In this document: in pieces, positions 62,071 through 64,000 of the stretch
Position numbering within the stretch: the stretch's first letter is position 1
Layout of the letters: each line of letters begins with the position of its first letter
Source: Psychroserpens sp. SPM9
Lineage (GTDB): Bacteria > Bacteroidota > Bacteroidia > Flavobacteriales > Flavobacteriaceae
Direction of reading: 5' to 3'
Assembly: GCF_025153525.1 (NCBI RefSeq)
Contig: NZ_JANZNR010000001.1
Coordinates: forward strand, 248,001-312,000
Length of the DNA stretch: 64,000 nt
Translations under genes and position numbers: made by a program
The notes under the pieces: model-generated
The model's database searches: none
Seen by the model: the letters and a program-made list of their open reading frames with translations, nothing else
Told to the model about the DNA's origin: nothing

Positions 62071-62958
62071 CTAGTAGCCTGTAAAATTAAAACCTAACAT
62101 CGTTTTGACTTTCCCATATATACCTGGAAACTGATTTTTAAAAGGCTCAGGAGATTCGATAAACGTTTCTATGATAACCGATAAAAATTCAAACTGGTTG
62201 GTAAACGCATAATCCCTCAAAAACTTTGAGGCAATAAGTTTTGATTTAAGTTCGGCATTAGCATCGAGCATATTACTAAGTTCAACATAAGCATCTAAAA
62301 ATATAGCAGCACTTGTGCTATGACGCCTTGCACTCATATAATAAAAGTGTATAGCATGTGTAAACTCATGTATGGCCAAATTTATATTATCATCTTCGAT
62401 AGCATAACCATATAATACATCTTTCCATGAAAACACAAGGGCCTTTAAACCTAAATTAAACTCTCCTTTATGGTAAGCTTTATTAGTTTGTGAGTAAAAT
62501 TCTTCAGGATATAATATAATACGTTCTACCGATTTAATGTTGTAATCTCTTAAACCAAAGGTCAATTTAATGAGTGTCGCAGCGATGAGCATTTTCATCT
62601 CCTCAGTAATTTTAATATCCTTACCAATAAACTCCGTTTTTCTTACAAATTGACTAACCCTATGCTCAAAATAAGCTTTCTGTTTTAAAGGTAGTCTTCT
62701 GTAGAACTTAAAATTTCTATTCAGAATTGATTTTTGATCTTTAGATAATTTTCGTTTTCTGAAATAAATATGATTAAAAAATAGGCGCTTATTGATGTAT
62801 TCGACATAAGCCATTTCAAAGAAATTAAAAATTCTACCTGCAAAAAACAACAAGGCTAGTACAACAGCAACTACTATGAAATAATCAGCTATTATTTTTT
62901 CGTCTTCCGAAAGCTTATTATACTGAATACATAAAACAACATTGAAAAGTAGATTCAT
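62071..62958 (-). CDS. M90-type zinc peptidase (MtfA-like) with N-terminal membrane anchor
   Basis: A 295-residue protein. An N-terminal helix (about 24-42, YFIVVAVVLALLFFAGRIF) anchors it in the membrane; E. coli MtfA is soluble. The zinc site is HEFTH at 197-201 in NLAIHEFTHAIHFYY, and the preceding PEEFYSQTNKAYHKGEFN and YAIEDDNINLAIHE are typical of the glucose-regulated metallopeptidase family. The C-terminal NQFEFLSVIIETFIESPEPF holds the third-ligand region as in other M90 members. Substrate unknown. It converges with the barrel-protein gene. Confidence 0.85.
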   Translation of the reverse strand: MNLLFNVVLCIQYNKLSEDEKIIADYFIVVAVVLALLFFAGRIFNFFEMAYVEYINKRLFFNHIYFRKRKLSKDQKSILNRNFKFYRRLPLKQKAYFEHRVSQFVRKTEFIGKDIKITEEMKMLIAATLIKLTFGLRDYNIKSVERIILYPEEFYSQTNKAYHKGEFNLGLKALVFSWKDVLYGYAIEDDNINLAIHEFTHAIHFYYMSARRHSTSAAIFLDAYVELSNMLDANAELKSKLIASKFLRDYAFTNQFEFLSVIIETFIESPEPFKNQFPGIYGKVKTMLGFNFTGY

Positions 62959-63108
62959 TAATGGGTTGGCTGTGTTTTCCTTTTTCTATTCTAAAACCTT
63001 AGAAGGCTCTATTTTCAGAAATTAAATTCTTTATTAGAATGTAAAGTTACGCATTGTATTAGAATTAACGTCAAACCACAAAGTTATGCTTCTTACATAA
63101 AATTGAAT
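62959..63108. other. Intergenic segment, nothing recognised
   Basis: About 150 bp upstream of the peptidase gene, A/T-rich, with no reading frame of interest, RNA gene or repeat. The tandem duplication begins directly after it, so together with that array it explains the 400-bp gap before the tRNA. Confidence 0.5.
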
Positions 63109-63353
63109 CAAGCTTATAGCATTTCACTAACGAATGCAATGAGGATGGACTTGCTTCGCTCGTCTTTCCTCAAAGCGCCGCTTTGAAAATAAAAAACCTA
63201 AGCTTATAAATTCATGCAAGCTTATAGCGTGCTCATTAATAAATGCAGTTTGGATTGACTCACTTCGCTCGTCTTTCCTCAAAGCTCCGCTTTGAAAATA
63301 AAAAACCTAAGCTTATAAATTCAAGCAAGCTTGATTTAACACTTAGGTTTTTT
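63109..63353. repeat. Roughly 108-bp tandem duplication downstream of tRNA-Arg
   Basis: Two consecutive units (63109-63216 and 63217-63325) start CAAGCTTATAGC and share a nearly identical last 70 bp: CTTCGCTCGTCTTTCCTC, CAAAGC-CCGCTTTG palindrome, then AAAAAACCTAAGCTTATAAATTC. A partial third copy of the start follows (63326-63353). The first ~40 bp of the units differ more. The unit contains a copy of the tRNA terminator stem. Confidence 0.85.
63296..63352 (-). terminator. Terminator of tRNA-Arg (minus strand)
   Basis: On the minus strand CCTAAG (63351-63346) pairs with CTTAGG (near 63312-63307) around an inner AAGCTT/AAGCTT pairing, and a run of T follows. Most of this hairpin is part of the duplicated unit. 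Confidence 0.75.
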
Positions 63354-63362
63354 ATTTATTCG

Positions 63363-63436
63363 TGACCTCGAGAGGATTCGAACCTCCAACCCTCAGAGCC
63401 GAAATCTGATATTCTATCCAGTTGAACTACGAGGCC
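63363..63436 (-). tRNA. tRNA-Arg (anticodon TCG)
   Basis: A complete 74-nt cloverleaf on the minus strand. The acceptor stem is GGCCTCG / CGAGGTC (one G-T pair) with discriminator A. The D arm is GTTC/GAAT with a GG-containing loop. The anticodon stem TCAGA/TCTGA encloses loop TTTCGGC, giving anticodon TCG (reads CGA, Arg). The T arm is GGAGG / CCTCT around TTCGAAT. No CCA is encoded, as usual in this phylum. A terminator follows at about 63352-63296. Confidence 0.95.
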
Positions 63437-63483
63437 AAAATTTCCTACAAAAGATAGGAGAGTATTTTAATTTTTGATTATAA

Positions 63484-63930
63484 TTATGATAATTTTGCTT
63501 TGACTATAGCCGAAATAGCCTTACCGTCGGCTTGTCCAGCCAGTTCTTTACTTACAATTCCCATGACTTTTCCCATATCTTTCATTCCTTCAGCTCCAAT
63601 TTGATCTATCGTCATTACCACTACCTTTTCAATCTCTTCTTCGCTTAATGCTTCTGGTAAAAACTGACTAATCACTTCAGCCTGATCAATTTCAGGTAAT
63701 GCTAAATCTTTTCGATCTTGTTCTAAATAAATCGCAGCACTATCTTTACGTTGCTTTACTAACTTAGACAAAATCTTGATCTCTTGTTCTTCGGTTAAAT
63801 CGCCTCCTTCTCCTGAAGTTTGTGCAAGCAACAACTCCGATTTAATAGCTCTCAATGCCGCTAAAGCCACTTGATCTTTCTCTTTCATCGCTGCCTTCAT
63901 AGCAGTCATGACATCATTTTGTAAACTCAT
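63484..63930 (-). CDS. GatB/YqeY domain-containing protein
   Basis: A 148-residue protein of the YqeY family. It is almost entirely helical, with signatures LQNDVMTAMKAAMKEKDQVALAALRAIKSELLLAQT, ILSKLVKQRKDSAAIYLEQDRKDLA, EISQFLP-type segments (IDQAEVISQFLPEALSEEEIEK) and GMKDMGKVMGIVSKELAGQADGKAISAIVKAKL. It resembles the tRNA-binding tail domain of GatB; the family's role is not firmly established, perhaps in tRNA-dependent amidation or aminoacyl-tRNA quality. It is separated by 47 bp from tRNA-Arg. Confidence 0.92.
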   Translation of the reverse strand: MSLQNDVMTAMKAAMKEKDQVALAALRAIKSELLLAQTSGEGGDLTEEQEIKILSKLVKQRKDSAAIYLEQDRKDLALPEIDQAEVISQFLPEALSEEEIEKVVVMTIDQIGAEGMKDMGKVMGIVSKELAGQADGKAISAIVKAKLS

Positions 63931-63952
63931 AATACATGATTTTATTGAAATG

Positions 63953-63960
63953 CGAAGATA
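63953..63960 (-). promoter_or_regulatory. Candidate promoter -7 element for the YqeY-like gene
   Basis: On the minus strand TATCTTCG (one mismatch to TAnnTTTG) lies 23 bp before the ATG at 63930. The -33 region could not be judged with confidence. Confidence 0.35.
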
Positions 63961-64000
63961 TGAAAAACTTACTGGTTTTTATGGATCTTCAAAACACTAA

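Noticed and set aside
63109-63353. CRISPR array
   Set aside because: Only two long units of about 108 bp with no short repeat/spacer pattern and no cas genes.
63940-64000. C-terminal end of an upstream minus-strand gene (for example ftsZ)
   Set aside because: Only about 60 bp are visible and a short open tail ending in a stop codon is not enough to identify a gene.

Overview
The window comes from a member of the Bacteroidota, almost certainly a marine-type Flavobacteriaceae; the genus cannot be fixed from sequence reading alone. The evidence is the low G+C content, promoters with the TAnnTTTG -7 element, few Shine-Dalgarno sites, a short 287-residue primary sigma factor, a GLPGLI-family protein, large secreted proteins with type IX secretion (T9SS) C-terminal signals, and an AccD whose N-terminal zinc ribbon has lost all its cysteines.

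Positions 1-17305 are mostly housekeeping genes on the + strand. They are a 5'-truncated Omp85 protein (TamL/BamA-like), fbaA, accD, a GLPGLI protein, a minus-strand lipoprotein, rpsO, pnp, a membrane processive family 2 glycosyltransferase, two lipoproteins, an ECF sigma factor that overlaps a possible trans-envelope anti-sigma/outer-membrane barrel protein, a small conserved-looking protein, rpoD and rpe. Two very short hydrophobic reading frames (35 and 40 residues) lie on the minus strand in intergenic gaps.

Positions 17309-45350 form one 28-kb minus-strand surface-polysaccharide locus. Read in the direction of transcription it starts with wecB. It continues with a legionaminic-acid-type nonulosonic acid pathway: PglF-like 4,6-dehydratase, LegC aminotransferase, NeuD/PglD acetyltransferase, NeuB synthase, NeuC hydrolysing epimerase, PtmE-like CBS-nucleotidyltransferase, NeuA cytidylyltransferase, a Gfo/Idh oxidoreductase and an SDR. 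Then come acyltransferases, glycosyltransferases, a Wzx flippase, two PAPS-type sulfotransferases, a Wzy polymerase, a polysaccharide deacetylase and further transferases. A separately promoted group follows: a WecA-type initiating transferase, the Wza exporter and the Wzc tyrosine kinase. Together these predict a Wzx/Wzy-dependent, probably sulfated and acetylated surface glycan carrying a CMP-activated nonulosonic acid.

Positions 45731-58727 (+ strand) encode three large T9SS cargo proteins (1180, 2240 and 774 residues). They share a C-terminal module of about 450 residues and a type A sorting signal behind different N-terminal domains. The first two have near-identical core promoters and leader inverted repeats. 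The third has a 14-bp palindrome of LacI-family operator type.

Positions 58807-61211 hold the most unusual unit: a 53-residue peptide with a signal-like N-terminus and a short Pro/Gly-rich tail, a PqqD-like/HPr-kinase-like fusion protein, and a family-5 nucleotidyltransferase. Kinase plus nucleotidyltransferase next to a short peptide recalls tailoring genes of some ribosomal peptide (lasso) clusters, but no protease or cyclase is present. This is the best candidate for an undescribed system. The window ends with a small outer-membrane barrel protein, an M90-type peptidase, a roughly 108-bp tandem duplication, tRNA-Arg(TCG) and a YqeY-like protein.
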